From Dyadobacter jejuensis (GTDB taxonomy: Bacteria > Bacteroidota > Bacteroidia > Cytophagales > Spirosomataceae), in the NCBI RefSeq assembly GCF_003149085.1, contig NZ_QGDT01000009.1:62001-126000 (forward strand): a stretch of DNA of 64,000 nucleotides. The letters run 5' to 3'. Positions 52,095 to 61,841 of this stretch are shown here, piece after piece. The notes beneath the pieces were generated by a model. It made no database searches, had not been told where the DNA came from, and saw only the letters and a program-made list of their open reading frames with translations. The position numbers were made by a program, and so were the translations under genes. Position 1 is the first letter of the stretch, and the number at the start of each line of letters is the position of its first letter.

Positions 52095-55052
52095 TTAAAC
52101 TTTGGCGTTTTTTGCGCCATTTTCTACGGCTACTGGAGCCAACTCCTTATTTTTTTCGCGCTGTAGTAAGTCTACCACTACCGGTGCGGCTACGAATAGG
52201 GACGAATAGGTTCCTACCACTACACCCAGTAACATACAGAAAGTAAATCCACGAATTACTTCACCGCCGAATACGATCAGTACCAACAATACCAAGATCA
52301 CCGAAATACCCGTCACGGCAGTACGGCTTAAGGTACTGTTAAGGGCATTATTGATAACAGTAGGCAAGCTTTCTTTTTTAGACCTTTCTTGGCTCATATA
52401 ATCCCTAATCCTATCGTAGATTACAACCGTATCGTTCATCGAATACCCAATCATCGTCAGGATGGCTCCAATAAACGCTTGATCGATATCCAGCGAGAAT
52501 GGAAGGATACCGTTGAATAAGGAATAAATAGCCAAAATGATGATTACATCATGGAATAACGAAACCAAGGCACCGTAGCTAAAGGCAAGTCTTTTGAATC
52601 GAATAAAGATATAGGCAAAGTTAGCAGCCAAGGCGAGCAATATGGCATATACCGCCGATATCATCGTATCGTAAGCCATGGTAGGTCCTACCTTATTATA
52701 GCTTACAATTTCGGCCTTATTGCCCTCCATTTTCGCAGCACCTTCCATTACCTTTGTTTCGGCCTTTAGGTCGGCATCAGGGGAGGTATCGTCAATCAGA
52801 TAAGCAGTAGTGATTTTCACTTGATCGTTACCACCAAAAGTTTTTACTTCAGGAGTACCTTCCAGGCTTTCGCTTAGGGCATTACGTAACTTATCGGTTT
52901 CCACCGATTTTTCGAAACGTACCACATACGAGCGTCCCCCTTTGAAGTCGATACCTAGTCCAAAACCTTTGAAAATGAAGGATCCGATACCAATGGCAAT
53001 AATGATAGAAGAAATCATGTAAAAACGACGACGCTGAGAGATGAAGTCGAAATGATTGTCCTTAAACCAGTTTTTGGTAAGGCCCGAGTAGAAAGAGAAG
53101 GATCTTCCTTTCTCGATTTGAGCCTCCAAGAATAGGCGGGTAATAAATATAGCCGTAAACAAGGAAGTTACCAGACCGATCACCAACGTAGTAGCGAAAC
53201 CAAGTACGAGTCCAGTTCCAAAAGTATACAGGATAATACCAGTCAGTAGGGTAGTCACGTTGGAGTCAATAATAGCCGACATCGAATGTTTGAAACCATC
53301 GGCAACTGCTTGCTTAAAGGGCTTGCCTTCGCTAATCTCCGCCTTAATACCTTCGTAAATAAGTACGTTGGCATCCACAGCCATACCGATCGTAAGAACG
53401 ATACCCGCAATACCCGACAAGGTAAGTACAGCACCCAATGAAGCCATCACGCCCAATAGCAGGAATAAGTTGATCAACAAGGCCATATCGGCGATCCATC
53501 CCGCACGAGAATAGTAGGCAAACATAAATACCAACACAATCACCAAACCTACCAATGATGACACCACGCCGTCTCTGATGGCCTCGGCGCCCAGGGTAGA
53601 CCCTACTACGGCTTCTTCTACGATATTGGTAGGAGCGGGAAGCTTACCTGCTTTCAATACGTTGGACATATCCTTGGTTTCCTCTACGGTAAAGTTACCC
53701 GTAATGCTGGAGTTACCATTAGGGATTTCTCCTTGTACGGTAGGGGCAGTATACACCAAATCATCGATAATGATGGCTACCGGACGGCCTACACTGCGAG
53801 CTGTAAGGGATTTCCACTTGCGAGCACCCTCTCCGTTCATACGCATCGTCACTTCAGGACGGCCTCTGTCGTCGTAATCGTGAGTGGCATCTACGATCAC
53901 ATCGCCCTCCATAGCGGGCTGGCCACCTTGTTTTTTAATAAAGTAAAGCGGTAGTATCAACTGACCATCGGCAGCATCCATCCCTTTACGATCCCACATA
54001 AATACGAGGTCGGCAGGGAAAAGGCTACGAACTTCAGGGCTGTGCAATATACGATTGGCCTTGGCAGTATCTTTCAAATAAACGCCCAACCCTTGAGGCA
54101 TGGGTACAAACAAACTCGTCAATGCGCTGCTTTGAGCCGCTGCTCTGGCACTGTCGGAAACGGTGGAGTCGGCTTTCTGTGCCAACTGTGCCGCCAAGCC
54201 AGTGGCTTCCGTCTTGTCGGTAGTATCAGTAGAAACAGATGGGGTCGCTGGTGCGGCCAATTTTTCTTTAGCTTCTTCACGCTCCAAATAGGCTCCTAAG
54301 CCTTCTAAAGCGGGCATAATTTCGTTGGTCAAATAGACCTCGCAGAATTCCAATTTGGCAGCTCCTGAAAGCAATCGACGTACACGCTCGGGGTTTTCTA
54401 CACCTGGCAATTCCACCAAAATACGGTTGGTATTGGGCAAACGCTGGATGTTAGGGTTGGTAACTCCAAATTTATCGATACGGGCTTGGGTAATCTGGAA
54501 AGCACGGTCAATAGCGCTATCCACCTCCGTATTCAGCATACTCACCACTTCCGATTCCGATGAGCTGCTGTTGATCTTATCCTTATTGGCACTGGTAGCA
54601 AACACCGAAGCCAAGCTCGTATTTGGAGAGGCTGACTTATATGCCTTTACAAAAAGGTCTACAAATGAACTGGTGCTGGTTTTTTGCGCTTCAGCGGCTT
54701 CTTTTAAGGCCTTTTGAAAGGCTGCCGAGCGCGCATTTCCACCTGCCAAACCCTTGAGGATGTCTACAGGCGATACTTCCAATACCACGTGCATACCCCC
54801 TTGAAGGTCTAGCCCTAAGGTAAGCTCCCGCTCCATTACTTCTTGCAAAGTTTGGCCCAGGTACACATCTTGCCTCCATAACGAATCGATATATTGCTGC
54901 TTCTTAGTGATACTCACCGTACCATCGGCACTGGTGGCATACGCTTCTGCCTTGCCCTTAATATTTCTCGACACAAAGGTAAACGAGAGATAGTAAACGC
55001 TAATAATGGCCAAGACAATGCTCAGGCCTATTATTCCTTTCTTATTAGTCAT
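52095..55052 (-). CDS. secDF: Fused protein translocase subunit SecDF
   Basis: 985 residues, the fused form common in Bacteroidota. SecD part: TM1, ELTLGLDLQGGMHVVLEV, the P1 head with NRILVELPGVENPERVRRLLSGAAKLEF, DVIVDATHDYDDRGRPEVTMRMNGEG and the RND helices (AGIVLTIGMAVDANVLIYEGIKAEI). SecF part from about 640: FKGFGLGIDFKGGRSYVVRF and IGAILTMIGYSMNDTVVIYDRIRDYM. It uses the proton gradient to pull preproteins through SecYEG. The stop lies beside a hairpin. Confidence 0.97.
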   Translation of the reverse strand: MTNKKGIIGLSIVLAIISVYYLSFTFVSRNIKGKAEAYATSADGTVSITKKQQYIDSLWRQDVYLGQTLQEVMERELTLGLDLQGGMHVVLEVSPVDILKGLAGGNARSAAFQKALKEAAEAQKTSTSSFVDLFVKAYKSASPNTSLASVFATSANKDKINSSSSESEVVSMLNTEVDSAIDRAFQITQARIDKFGVTNPNIQRLPNTNRILVELPGVENPERVRRLLSGAAKLEFCEVYLTNEIMPALEGLGAYLEREEAKEKLAAPATPSVSTDTTDKTEATGLAAQLAQKADSTVSDSARAAAQSSALTSLFVPMPQGLGVYLKDTAKANRILHSPEVRSLFPADLVFMWDRKGMDAADGQLILPLYFIKKQGGQPAMEGDVIVDATHDYDDRGRPEVTMRMNGEGARKWKSLTARSVGRPVAIIIDDLVYTAPTVQGEIPNGNSSITGNFTVEETKDMSNVLKAGKLPAPTNIVEEAVVGSTLGAEAIRDGVVSSLVGLVIVLVFMFAYYSRAGWIADMALLINLFLLLGVMASLGAVLTLSGIAGIVLTIGMAVDANVLIYEGIKAEISEGKPFKQAVADGFKHSMSAIIDSNVTTLLTGIILYTFGTGLVLGFATTLVIGLVTSLFTAIFITRLFLEAQIEKGRSFSFYSGLTKNWFKDNHFDFISQRRRFYMISSIIIAIGIGSFIFKGFGLGIDFKGGRSYVVRFEKSVETDKLRNALSESLEGTPEVKTFGGNDQVKITTAYLIDDTSPDADLKAETKVMEGAAKMEGNKAEIVSYNKVGPTMAYDTMISAVYAILLALAANFAYIFIRFKRLAFSYGALVSLFHDVIIILAIYSLFNGILPFSLDIDQAFIGAILTMIGYSMNDTVVIYDRIRDYMSQERSKKESLPTVINNALNSTLSRTAVTGISVILVLLVLIVFGGEVIRGFTFCMLLGVVVGTYSSLFVAAPVVVDLLQREKNKELAPVAVENGAKNAKV

Positions 55053-55154
55053 TTTTATATTTGCTTAGAATGATTGCTTAATTATATTGATTACCTCAGC
55101 CATGAGAAAGAGATTGGCCTAGGTATAACCTATCCTGAAAGGGCACCAAAGCCG

Positions 55155-55553
55155 CTAAGGGGCGTTGGTAACGATACTAACCCCAAATATCCGGGAAAAG
55201 GTACTATAAAGTACTGCAACAGACGGTGCTAGGGTACTCTGATATACGAAGCCTTCCAATACCCGCCAGATGGGGGAAGGGATAATATAGAAGTATTGTA
55301 AAAAATCGTAGGAAAGTGAAGGAGTAATGACTGCGTTCAAATGTAGCGTCCGCAATACGGCATCCTTGCCCAATGGGGCCTGGTCCTGTCCGGTTTCGGC
55401 TTGAGAGGCCAAGCTCACCGACTCTGACTGCTCAGCAGGTAAAATTGTTTCAGCCATAGGCCACGACCTACCCGCAGCTACCATTAATACCATGGCAGCC
55501 ATCAGTACAGTTAGGACCCGACTAAAAAGCTTCTTTGTTTTCACTTGTGACAA
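55155..55553 (-). CDS. Secreted/membrane-anchored protein of unknown function
   Basis: 132 residues with an N-terminal hydrophobic signal (RVLTVLMAAMVLMVAAGRSWPMA). The rest has no recognised domain: a Gln/Ser/Glu-rich middle (AEQSESVSLASQAETGQDQAPL), then LHLNAVITPSLSYDFLQYFYIIPSPIWRVLEGFVY with aromatic residues. It lies 102 bases upstream of secDF on the same strand and 117 bases after the sensor kinase stop. It is probably a real gene, judging by the coding-like bias and signal peptide. Confidence 0.6.
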   Translation of the reverse strand: MSQVKTKKLFSRVLTVLMAAMVLMVAAGRSWPMAETILPAEQSESVSLASQAETGQDQAPLGKDAVLRTLHLNAVITPSLSYDFLQYFYIIPSPIWRVLEGFVYQSTLAPSVAVLYSTFSRIFGVSIVTNAP

Positions 55554-55669
55554 TCAATTAAAGCGCAAATTAGAGAGTAAAATATCAAAATCACAAATTC
55601 CTCTCACATTATCTAAAGGGATTCCCTGTCAAAATCGCCCAATAGGCCATTGGTAAGAGGAGTTCTGTC

Positions 55670-57799
55670 TTAAACTGTAGAGGGCTCCTTGGCAGAATGC
55701 GTTGTTGCGCTTTGTTGCAAGGGTAAGCTGATATAAAATGTGGTACCGTGCTCCTCTTCGCTTTCAAACCATATTTTACCCTGATGCCCCTCTACTACGT
55801 TTTTGGAGAAGGGCAGGCCAATTCCGTACGATTTCTCGCCATTGGTGCCGGTTCTCTTTGCGCTACCATTATCAACAAACACCTGTTCATGAAGTTCTTT
55901 AGGAATTCCTATACCCTCGTCTTGAATTTTGATCACGACTTCACTTCCCTCTAGTACTAGGAAAACATGGATATCCTTACCTACCGGACTAAATTTTATG
56001 GCATTGATCAATATGTTGATTAAAACGCGCCCCAGTTTCTCCTTATCTCCCTCCATGAAAATATCTTCTTCGGCATGCAGAAATAGCCTTTGTTTTTTTG
56101 CTTCGGCCTTGAAGGTAATCTGTCGAACACAGGCAAAGGCTAGCTCCCTTAGGTCCATCTTTTCGGTTTTCAAGTCCTGGCCCTTTTGCCCATTCCGGTT
56201 GCCCAACACATCCCGAACCATATCCATAGACTGCCAGGTTAGCTCTTTAATCATCGTGACCAACTTGCGTTGATCTTTATTGAAATTTACTTCATCTAAC
56301 AAAATAGAGGAAATACTCGCTATTGCCCCTATCGGGCTTCGCAGGTCATGCGCCACCACCTTTAAGATCCTATCCTTCTCCTTACTACTCCTATTCAAAT
56401 CTGCGAGGGTCTGTTCATATTTCATATTCTGAACGGTGATCTGCTTATTCAAGTTTTCGAGTGACCTAAGGTTATTAGTCGATAACCGCCAATGGCGCCA
56501 CAGAAGTAGTAGTATGGCCAACGTCATAGCCAACATAGCGAAGGAAAGGTAAAGCCAAATCTTCTTTAATTCAATGGCCTGGACTAGCTCTCTATTTTCT
56601 TGTTTTTGTCTCAGGATCCGAAATTCCTCATCCAAGTCGGCCAAAATCAGCTTGTGTGCTAAGGAATCGGAAGCCGTTAAAACGCTCTGATAGCGCTTTA
56701 GATAAACATAGGCAGAGTCCATTTTTTTTACCGAAAAAAAGTAATCCGACTTTAATTTATAAAGCTTTTCTTCAGCCTGTGGAATCTCCATGAGTCCGGG
56801 GCTCGCATCTAAGCGCTTCAAGACCTCATAGGTTTTGGCAGGCTGACGGGTTTGCTGATATAGCATGCCCAGTTTTAAGAGGGAGATATAGCCATCGGCC
56901 TTGTCGTATCCCGGTTGAGAATTGATCACTATGCTCTTTAACAAGAGGCTCTCCGCCTTGGCATATCGGCCAAGCTGTGCATAATAATCCGACTGATTCC
57001 CGTATATCACGGCCTGGGCACTATGGTTATATACTTTTTTGTAAGGGTATTTCGGTCCTTCCCTCTCAATATAATCTAGTGCCCTGTTACTGTACACTAA
57101 GGCGGAATCCAGCTGCTTTAATTTGCCAAAACTAATGGCTATATTATTCATCAGCTCTTGTTTTTTGGCAAATTCGGCAAAAGTGGTACCACAGAAATCC
57201 TGGCCCACTAGGCTAGCACTAAAATGTGTGATGGCATCCTCATACTTTTCCTGACGGTAACTCACCATGCCAAGCCGATAGTTGTAGTCGCTCAAGGCAC
57301 AGGGGTTAGCATCCTTTTTGGCAGCTTCCATGGCCTCATAAAAACTTTCATAAGATTCTGGATATTTACCCATGTCCAAAAGTCGGTCCCCTTTAGCAAA
57401 ATTGACGGCTATATACCGGCTCCTATAACGCATGCGCAAGGTCTCCGAATCTAACAAATACAGGGCACTATCCAGGCTTTCTAAGGCTTTCAGAAACTCG
57501 CCCGTCCTTCTGTAATATTCCGCCCCCAAAAATATATAACGATCGAGGCGGTCTTCAAGGCTTGGGGAATCAAGCTCGGCATAAACGGAATCGTAAACGG
57601 CCAACGCCTCTTTGGGTTTTCCAGAGTTAAAGGCCGAATCGACCAATACTTGAATGGAGAAATCTGTTGCTAAATGCTTTTCCTCTTTTTGGGGGGTACA
57701 GCCCAAAACCGCCCAGTACAGGCAGGCCAGCCCAATCACGCCTGTCCATGGGCCCGGAAAAACATATTTCAACAAGTAGTGATACATATTACAATACAA
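55670..57799 (-). CDS. TPR-containing sensor histidine kinase with lipobox
   Basis: 709 residues. N-terminus hydrophobic with AVLGCTPQ, a lipobox candidate (Cys34), followed by about 350 residues of helical repeats of the TPR type (for example ALVYSNRALDYIEREGPKYPYKK), one membrane helix (IWLYLSFAMLAMTLAILLLLWRHW, about 410-435), a short coiled coil, the H-box VVAHDLRSPIGAI and HATPase motifs LINILINAIKFSP, IKIQDEGIGIP and GIGLPFSK. It is probably a membrane sensor with the TPR domain in the periplasm. No response regulator is adjacent. Confidence 0.92.
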   Translation of the reverse strand: MYCNMYHYLLKYVFPGPWTGVIGLACLYWAVLGCTPQKEEKHLATDFSIQVLVDSAFNSGKPKEALAVYDSVYAELDSPSLEDRLDRYIFLGAEYYRRTGEFLKALESLDSALYLLDSETLRMRYRSRYIAVNFAKGDRLLDMGKYPESYESFYEAMEAAKKDANPCALSDYNYRLGMVSYRQEKYEDAITHFSASLVGQDFCGTTFAEFAKKQELMNNIAISFGKLKQLDSALVYSNRALDYIEREGPKYPYKKVYNHSAQAVIYGNQSDYYAQLGRYAKAESLLLKSIVINSQPGYDKADGYISLLKLGMLYQQTRQPAKTYEVLKRLDASPGLMEIPQAEEKLYKLKSDYFFSVKKMDSAYVYLKRYQSVLTASDSLAHKLILADLDEEFRILRQKQENRELVQAIELKKIWLYLSFAMLAMTLAILLLLWRHWRLSTNNLRSLENLNKQITVQNMKYEQTLADLNRSSKEKDRILKVVAHDLRSPIGAIASISSILLDEVNFNKDQRKLVTMIKELTWQSMDMVRDVLGNRNGQKGQDLKTEKMDLRELAFACVRQITFKAEAKKQRLFLHAEEDIFMEGDKEKLGRVLINILINAIKFSPVGKDIHVFLVLEGSEVVIKIQDEGIGIPKELHEQVFVDNGSAKRTGTNGEKSYGIGLPFSKNVVEGHQGKIWFESEEEHGTTFYISLPLQQSATTHSAKEPSTV

Positions 57800-57985
57800 A
57801 CAGAAGGCATTTACAACATGAAATAACCACTCTAAATCCTATTAAATGAAATTTCCAAAATTTAAAGACCAATTCCAACTAAATCGAGACACAATCCTTA
57901 TAAAATTAGAACAAAATATACGAATTAGTTATTTACTCATGTAGTACAACAACCCAGCAACGTCATTAATCATGGGCTAAACTCA

Positions 57986-58339
57986 TTATGCATGAAGAAA
58001 CTTTAGATATTGCTCTCCCAGTTCTGTCAAAGAATAACCCGGCTCATGGCTAAAAGTAAGGCCTAAGGATTTCAGTTTTCTGATATTCAGCTTCAGCCAT
58101 TCCTGTTCCTTATGACCCTTTTTGGCCAGTTCAGCCGATTTCATATGCGGGTTATCACGAATCAATTCGAGCGTTTTTGTCGTCCATTTACCCAACTTAC
58201 TGTGCTGGTCCAGCTTAGTAAGCTGCTCTTGTAAGGCTTCAAACCTCATTTCCGGTGACAAGTCCCCTTCTTCACTCGGTTCCACAATACTTTTCTTGTT
58301 GAACTTATTGCTATTGAACGCCTTTTGTTTTTTTAACAT
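57986..58339 (-). CDS. Small winged-helix-like protein of unknown function
   Basis: 117 residues from the ATG at 58339; a TTG 30 bases upstream is less likely. N-terminal half is basic then acidic (KKQKAFNSNKFNKKSIVEPSEEGDLSPEMR). The second half KWTTKTLELIRDNPHMKSAELAKKGHKEQEWLKLNIRKLKSLGLTFSHEPGYSLTELGEQYLKFL looks like a winged helix-turn-helix with recognition helix LKLNIRKLKSLG. It may be a small DNA-binding protein. I do not recognise a named family. Confidence 0.65.
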   Translation of the reverse strand: MLKKQKAFNSNKFNKKSIVEPSEEGDLSPEMRFEALQEQLTKLDQHSKLGKWTTKTLELIRDNPHMKSAELAKKGHKEQEWLKLNIRKLKSLGLTFSHEPGYSLTELGEQYLKFLHA

Positions 58340-58486
58340 ATAATTTTGTAGGATTGTCGAAAGCGACAAAGATACAACGATATTTGATAGTCTGATCTTG
58401 TCTATTCTTGAGAATAAAAACCTTGGGGCAACATAGATTCTCCTCCTCTAGGCACCAGTAGTTCGTTGAAGAGAAGTACAATCCAC

Positions 58487-59638
58487 CTATTTTTTCAATC
58501 GTCCATATTTTTTCATCAGTGCAAGGACCTTCTCCCGTGGGAGGGCCTCTACCCTATGCCCCTCCGATCCTTCCAGAGTAGTAGCCATAAAAAGGGAATT
58601 GATGATAGCCTCTTCTGTCGCTTCTATAGCAGCCATAAAGATGGGAGAAACGTAATCGTTATGTAAATAGGTTGCCGGAGCCGTAGGCTGAGGGCTCTCA
58701 TGAAGCACCCGATTGACGGTAGAAAAAGCGATCACATAGTCGCCACTACCATTGGATGCTATTCCTCCTGTTTTGGCCAAGCCCAGCATAGCCCTTTTGG
58801 CCAGCCTCTTCAGGTTGCGTGCATCTAAGGGGGCATCGGTAGCGATTACAATCATACAGGAACCATCACTGGATTTATCCAAAACATCCTTAAATGCGTA
58901 TTGCCCCAACTCTTCGCCAATGGGGACTCCATTGACCTGCAATACCCCACCAAAGTTGGTCTGTACTAAAACCCCAATGGTATAGCCCCCAAACTTACCT
59001 GGAAGTACCCGCGACGACGTCCCGATGCCTCCCTTATATCCAAAACATACCGTCCCCGACCCGGCACCGACGTTCCCTTCACTTACCTTCCCTCCTTCGG
59101 ACTGGGCAAGGGCGTTCAATATCTGTTGCTTAGTGACCGACCTCCCTCTGATATTGTTCAAATACCCATCGTTGGTCTCTCCTACCACGGGGTTCACCGA
59201 CCGTACCGTCTCGTTTCCCTTCTGGCCGAGAGTCCAGTCGATCAGGGCTTCAGCGGCAGTCGGCACCGACAGGGTATTGGTCAGAATAATGGGTGTTTCC
59301 AAGTTGCCCAGCTCCTCTATTTGGGTAGAGCCCATCAGCTTCCCGAAGCCATTGCCTACATATACTGCTGCGGGGACTTTTTGCTGAAACACGTTGCCGT
59401 CATGGGGTAAAATAGCCGTGACTCCAGTATGAATCTCACTGCCCTCATGCAAGGTTACCTGTCCCACCTTTACCCCCACCACATCGGTAATGGCGTTTAG
59501 GTTGCCCGTCGGAAGTACCCCTATTTCAATACCCGCCTGCCGGGCACGTGTTTGCCCGAAGACCATCTCCGGCCCTATTGCCAATACGAGTAGCACTAAA
59601 ATATGTTTCATTGCGGTCACTTTTTTAATTATTGTCAT
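58487..59638 (-). CDS. P1-family (DmpA-like) aminopeptidase, secreted
   Basis: 383 residues with a signal peptide (KHILVLLVLAIGPEMVFGQ); an in-frame ATG 27 bases downstream is the alternative start. Hallmarks of the DmpA/L-aminopeptidase-D-Ala-esterase family: AITDVVGVKVGQVTLHEGSEIHTGVTAILPH, GNGFGKLMGSTQIEELG, GNVGAGSGTVCFGYKGGIGTSSRVLP and ASNGSGDYVIAFSTVN. These enzymes self-cleave at the nucleophile Ser/Thr before the small subunit (the GSGD region). It cuts N-terminal residues of peptides in the periplasm. Divergent from the AraC-CBM sensor gene across about 70 bases. Confidence 0.9.
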   Translation of the reverse strand: MTIIKKVTAMKHILVLLVLAIGPEMVFGQTRARQAGIEIGVLPTGNLNAITDVVGVKVGQVTLHEGSEIHTGVTAILPHDGNVFQQKVPAAVYVGNGFGKLMGSTQIEELGNLETPIILTNTLSVPTAAEALIDWTLGQKGNETVRSVNPVVGETNDGYLNNIRGRSVTKQQILNALAQSEGGKVSEGNVGAGSGTVCFGYKGGIGTSSRVLPGKFGGYTIGVLVQTNFGGVLQVNGVPIGEELGQYAFKDVLDKSSDGSCMIVIATDAPLDARNLKRLAKRAMLGLAKTGGIASNGSGDYVIAFSTVNRVLHESPQPTAPATYLHNDYVSPIFMAAIEATEEAIINSLFMATTLEGSEGHRVEALPREKVLALMKKYGRLKK

Positions 59639-59708
59639 TATATTCCGTTATCCTCCTTCAAAATGAATCAAAATGCTTAATCTTGCCCCAGCTATAATAC
59701 CACATCTT

Positions 59709-61604
59709 ATGAAACTAACGGGACTTATCGCTTGGCTATTGTCAATCATTTCATTCCAGGCATTCTCTCAAACGACCTTAATCGTAAGCCCTCCGCCTCC
59801 CTTTTTAACTAATAATCAGCGGCTATTTTTAGCTACCGACTTCAACGATTGGGAACCAGGCGACCTTCAGTATGAGCTACATCAACAGGCCGACCGTTCC
59901 TATATCCTTACACTTCCCCAGCCCCCCACACAGTTCGAATACAAAATTACACAGGGAAGCTGGGATCTCATAGAAGGCCGCCCCGATGGAACACCCATCA
60001 AAAATCGGCAATATATCAGGACGACAGAGCAACCCGTCGACACGATTCGGATACGCCTTGCCGGTTGGGAATACAAGCCCACTTACCGCTTTGTAGTTAC
60101 CAATCTCCCCGAAAACACCCCTAAAGATGCCCAAATATATATTACAGGGAATTTTAATAACTGGAATCCCGGCATGGAGGACTACCGTCTTCGAAAACAA
60201 ATGGATAACACCTATCGGGTGACGGTGGTTTCCGATCTCGATCGGTTGGAGTACAAATTTACCCGTGGCGACTGGAACAGCGTGGAAGGGAAGTTGAATG
60301 GAAAGGCCTTGCCCAATCGCATCCTAGAGACCGACGATCGGGACCAAATTGAGAGGATTCCTATAGAAATACTAAGTTGGGAAGATTTCTCCAGCACTTT
60401 TAACTTCTTCTCTATCTACGACCTGTTGCTGCTATTCTCTTCCTTTCAGTGTATCCTACTTATTATAGCCATACCCAGTATGCAGGATTACAACCGTAGG
60501 GCCAATTACTGGTTAGTCATATCTATTTCCTTGATCGCGGCGATGGTCTTCCTACATGTCATAGGCAGCTACAGAGACGTGGCCCAGTCGAACACCAAGT
60601 TATTGCTCCTGCCCGACTTCACCATGTTTTTGTACGCCCCACTATTTTATTTTTACCTTAAAAACCTGCTCTTCAAGACCCCCGGTTTACCCAAACATTG
60701 GTGGAGGCATTTTATATTACCCGCTCTGCAAGTGGTGCTGTATTTACCCTATTTCTTGATGGAACACAAAGAGTTGCAAATCCTGATTGTTAATAAGGAT
60801 CCTGCCATGTATATGCTCTTTATTTCGGTAGGCTTTGCTGGACTGCTGAGCAACACCTATTACTGGTTCCTTTGCCGGCGAACCATGCAGACCTACGAAA
60901 AAGAATATACCACCCTAGCCTCTACCGAACAAAATATACAATACCTCGGTACGGTGATGGTCATTCAGGCCGCTTGTCTGCTGATTTGGCTCACGGCTGG
61001 GGGGCTTATGGTTTTTAACCATTTTGAAATATCCAACAACTACTCCTCCTTCGAAACCAGCGTAGATACCATCTGGCTGGCCTTTTCGCTGATCCCTTAC
61101 TTCCTGGGGTATTTTGCCATACACCAACCAGAAATTTTCAAAATTCCCCATAAAGAGACGGTAGGCTTATTTAATAAACCCATTAGCGAACCGCCAACAT
61201 TGCCCTTGACTCCCACAACGGCCGACGATAACAAGGACAAAGAGTTTGAGATCCTTTGGCAGGAGTGGCAACATAAAATCGAAAAATTTATGGCTACGGA
61301 GAAACCCCATCATAATCCAGGCCTCACGCTGGGCGCCCTGGCTGAGCGGCTCCATATTCAGCCCCATCAGCTCTCTAGGATTATCAATGAAGGATATCAA
61401 AAAAACTTCTTCGATTTTATAAACGGCCACCGTATCGAAGATTTTAAAATCCAATATGAAGACCCCAAGAACAAACATTTTACCATGCTCGCTATCGCCT
61501 TTGAAGTAGGGTTCAATTCCAAAACGGCATTTAACAGGGCCTTCAAGAAAATAAGTGGCAGTACCCCAAGAGAGTACTTCTACGACTCCCGGGTAGAGGA
61601 TTAA
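59709..61604 (+). CDS. Membrane AraC regulator with two starch-binding-like modules and 7 TM helices
   Basis: 631 residues from the ATG at 59709, which starts a clean signal peptide (LTGLIAWLLSIISFQAFSQ); an in-frame ATG at 59673 is possible. Two tandem CBM20/CBM48-like beta-modules: residues about 24-119 with FNDWEP and YKITQGSW, and about 125-224 with FNNWNP and YKFTRGDW, each followed by an EG...NR stretch. Then seven hydrophobic helices (about 236-256, 267-286, 298-321, 335-352, 366-388, 413-436, 453-471), a linker and an AraC double HTH (LGALAERLHIQPHQLSRIIN and IAFEVGFNSKTAFNRAFKKISGSTPREYF). Predicted topology: modules periplasmic, HTH cytoplasmic. A SusC gene follows on the same strand, the likely target. 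Sugar binding is inferred. Confidence 0.88.
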   Translation: MKLTGLIAWLLSIISFQAFSQTTLIVSPPPPFLTNNQRLFLATDFNDWEPGDLQYELHQQADRSYILTLPQPPTQFEYKITQGSWDLIEGRPDGTPIKNRQYIRTTEQPVDTIRIRLAGWEYKPTYRFVVTNLPENTPKDAQIYITGNFNNWNPGMEDYRLRKQMDNTYRVTVVSDLDRLEYKFTRGDWNSVEGKLNGKALPNRILETDDRDQIERIPIEILSWEDFSSTFNFFSIYDLLLLFSSFQCILLIIAIPSMQDYNRRANYWLVISISLIAAMVFLHVIGSYRDVAQSNTKLLLLPDFTMFLYAPLFYFYLKNLLFKTPGLPKHWWRHFILPALQVVLYLPYFLMEHKELQILIVNKDPAMYMLFISVGFAGLLSNTYYWFLCRRTMQTYEKEYTTLASTEQNIQYLGTVMVIQAACLLIWLTAGGLMVFNHFEISNNYSSFETSVDTIWLAFSLIPYFLGYFAIHQPEIFKIPHKETVGLFNKPISEPPTLPLTPTTADDNKDKEFEILWQEWQHKIEKFMATEKPHHNPGLTLGALAERLHIQPHQLSRIINEGYQKNFFDFINGHRIEDFKIQYEDPKNKHFTMLAIAFEVGFNSKTAFNRAFKKISGSTPREYFYDSRVED

Positions 61605-61841
61605 TCAGGGATTTTCTTCTATTTTTTTGCATAAAAAAGGTGCCACCTTATAAAGTGGCCCATCAAAAAGACGCTTATCCCCCTATTATTCAAACAATTG
61701 CCAAAAAATCAATAATAATGGCATTTCGGGAAAGTGGAACGACAGCACCTTAGTTTGATAGTATTTTTGCAAGATCAATTTTAATAATTGACCGACCAAA
61801 CCGGGTCATTTGCAAATTTAACTAACATAAATAACAAGGTA
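61605..61841. promoter_or_regulatory. Spacer upstream of the last SusC gene, candidate AraC control region
   Basis: 237 bases without a gene. TATTTTTG (61762-61769) matches the -7 TAnnTTTG, but no TTTG is at the right distance upstream, which fits a promoter that needs an activator. TCAATT-TTAAT-AATTGA (61775-61791) is a perfect inverted repeat just downstream of it. A weak hairpin (GCCAC...GTGGC, 61642-61659) lies shortly after the AraC stop. Confidence 0.4.
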
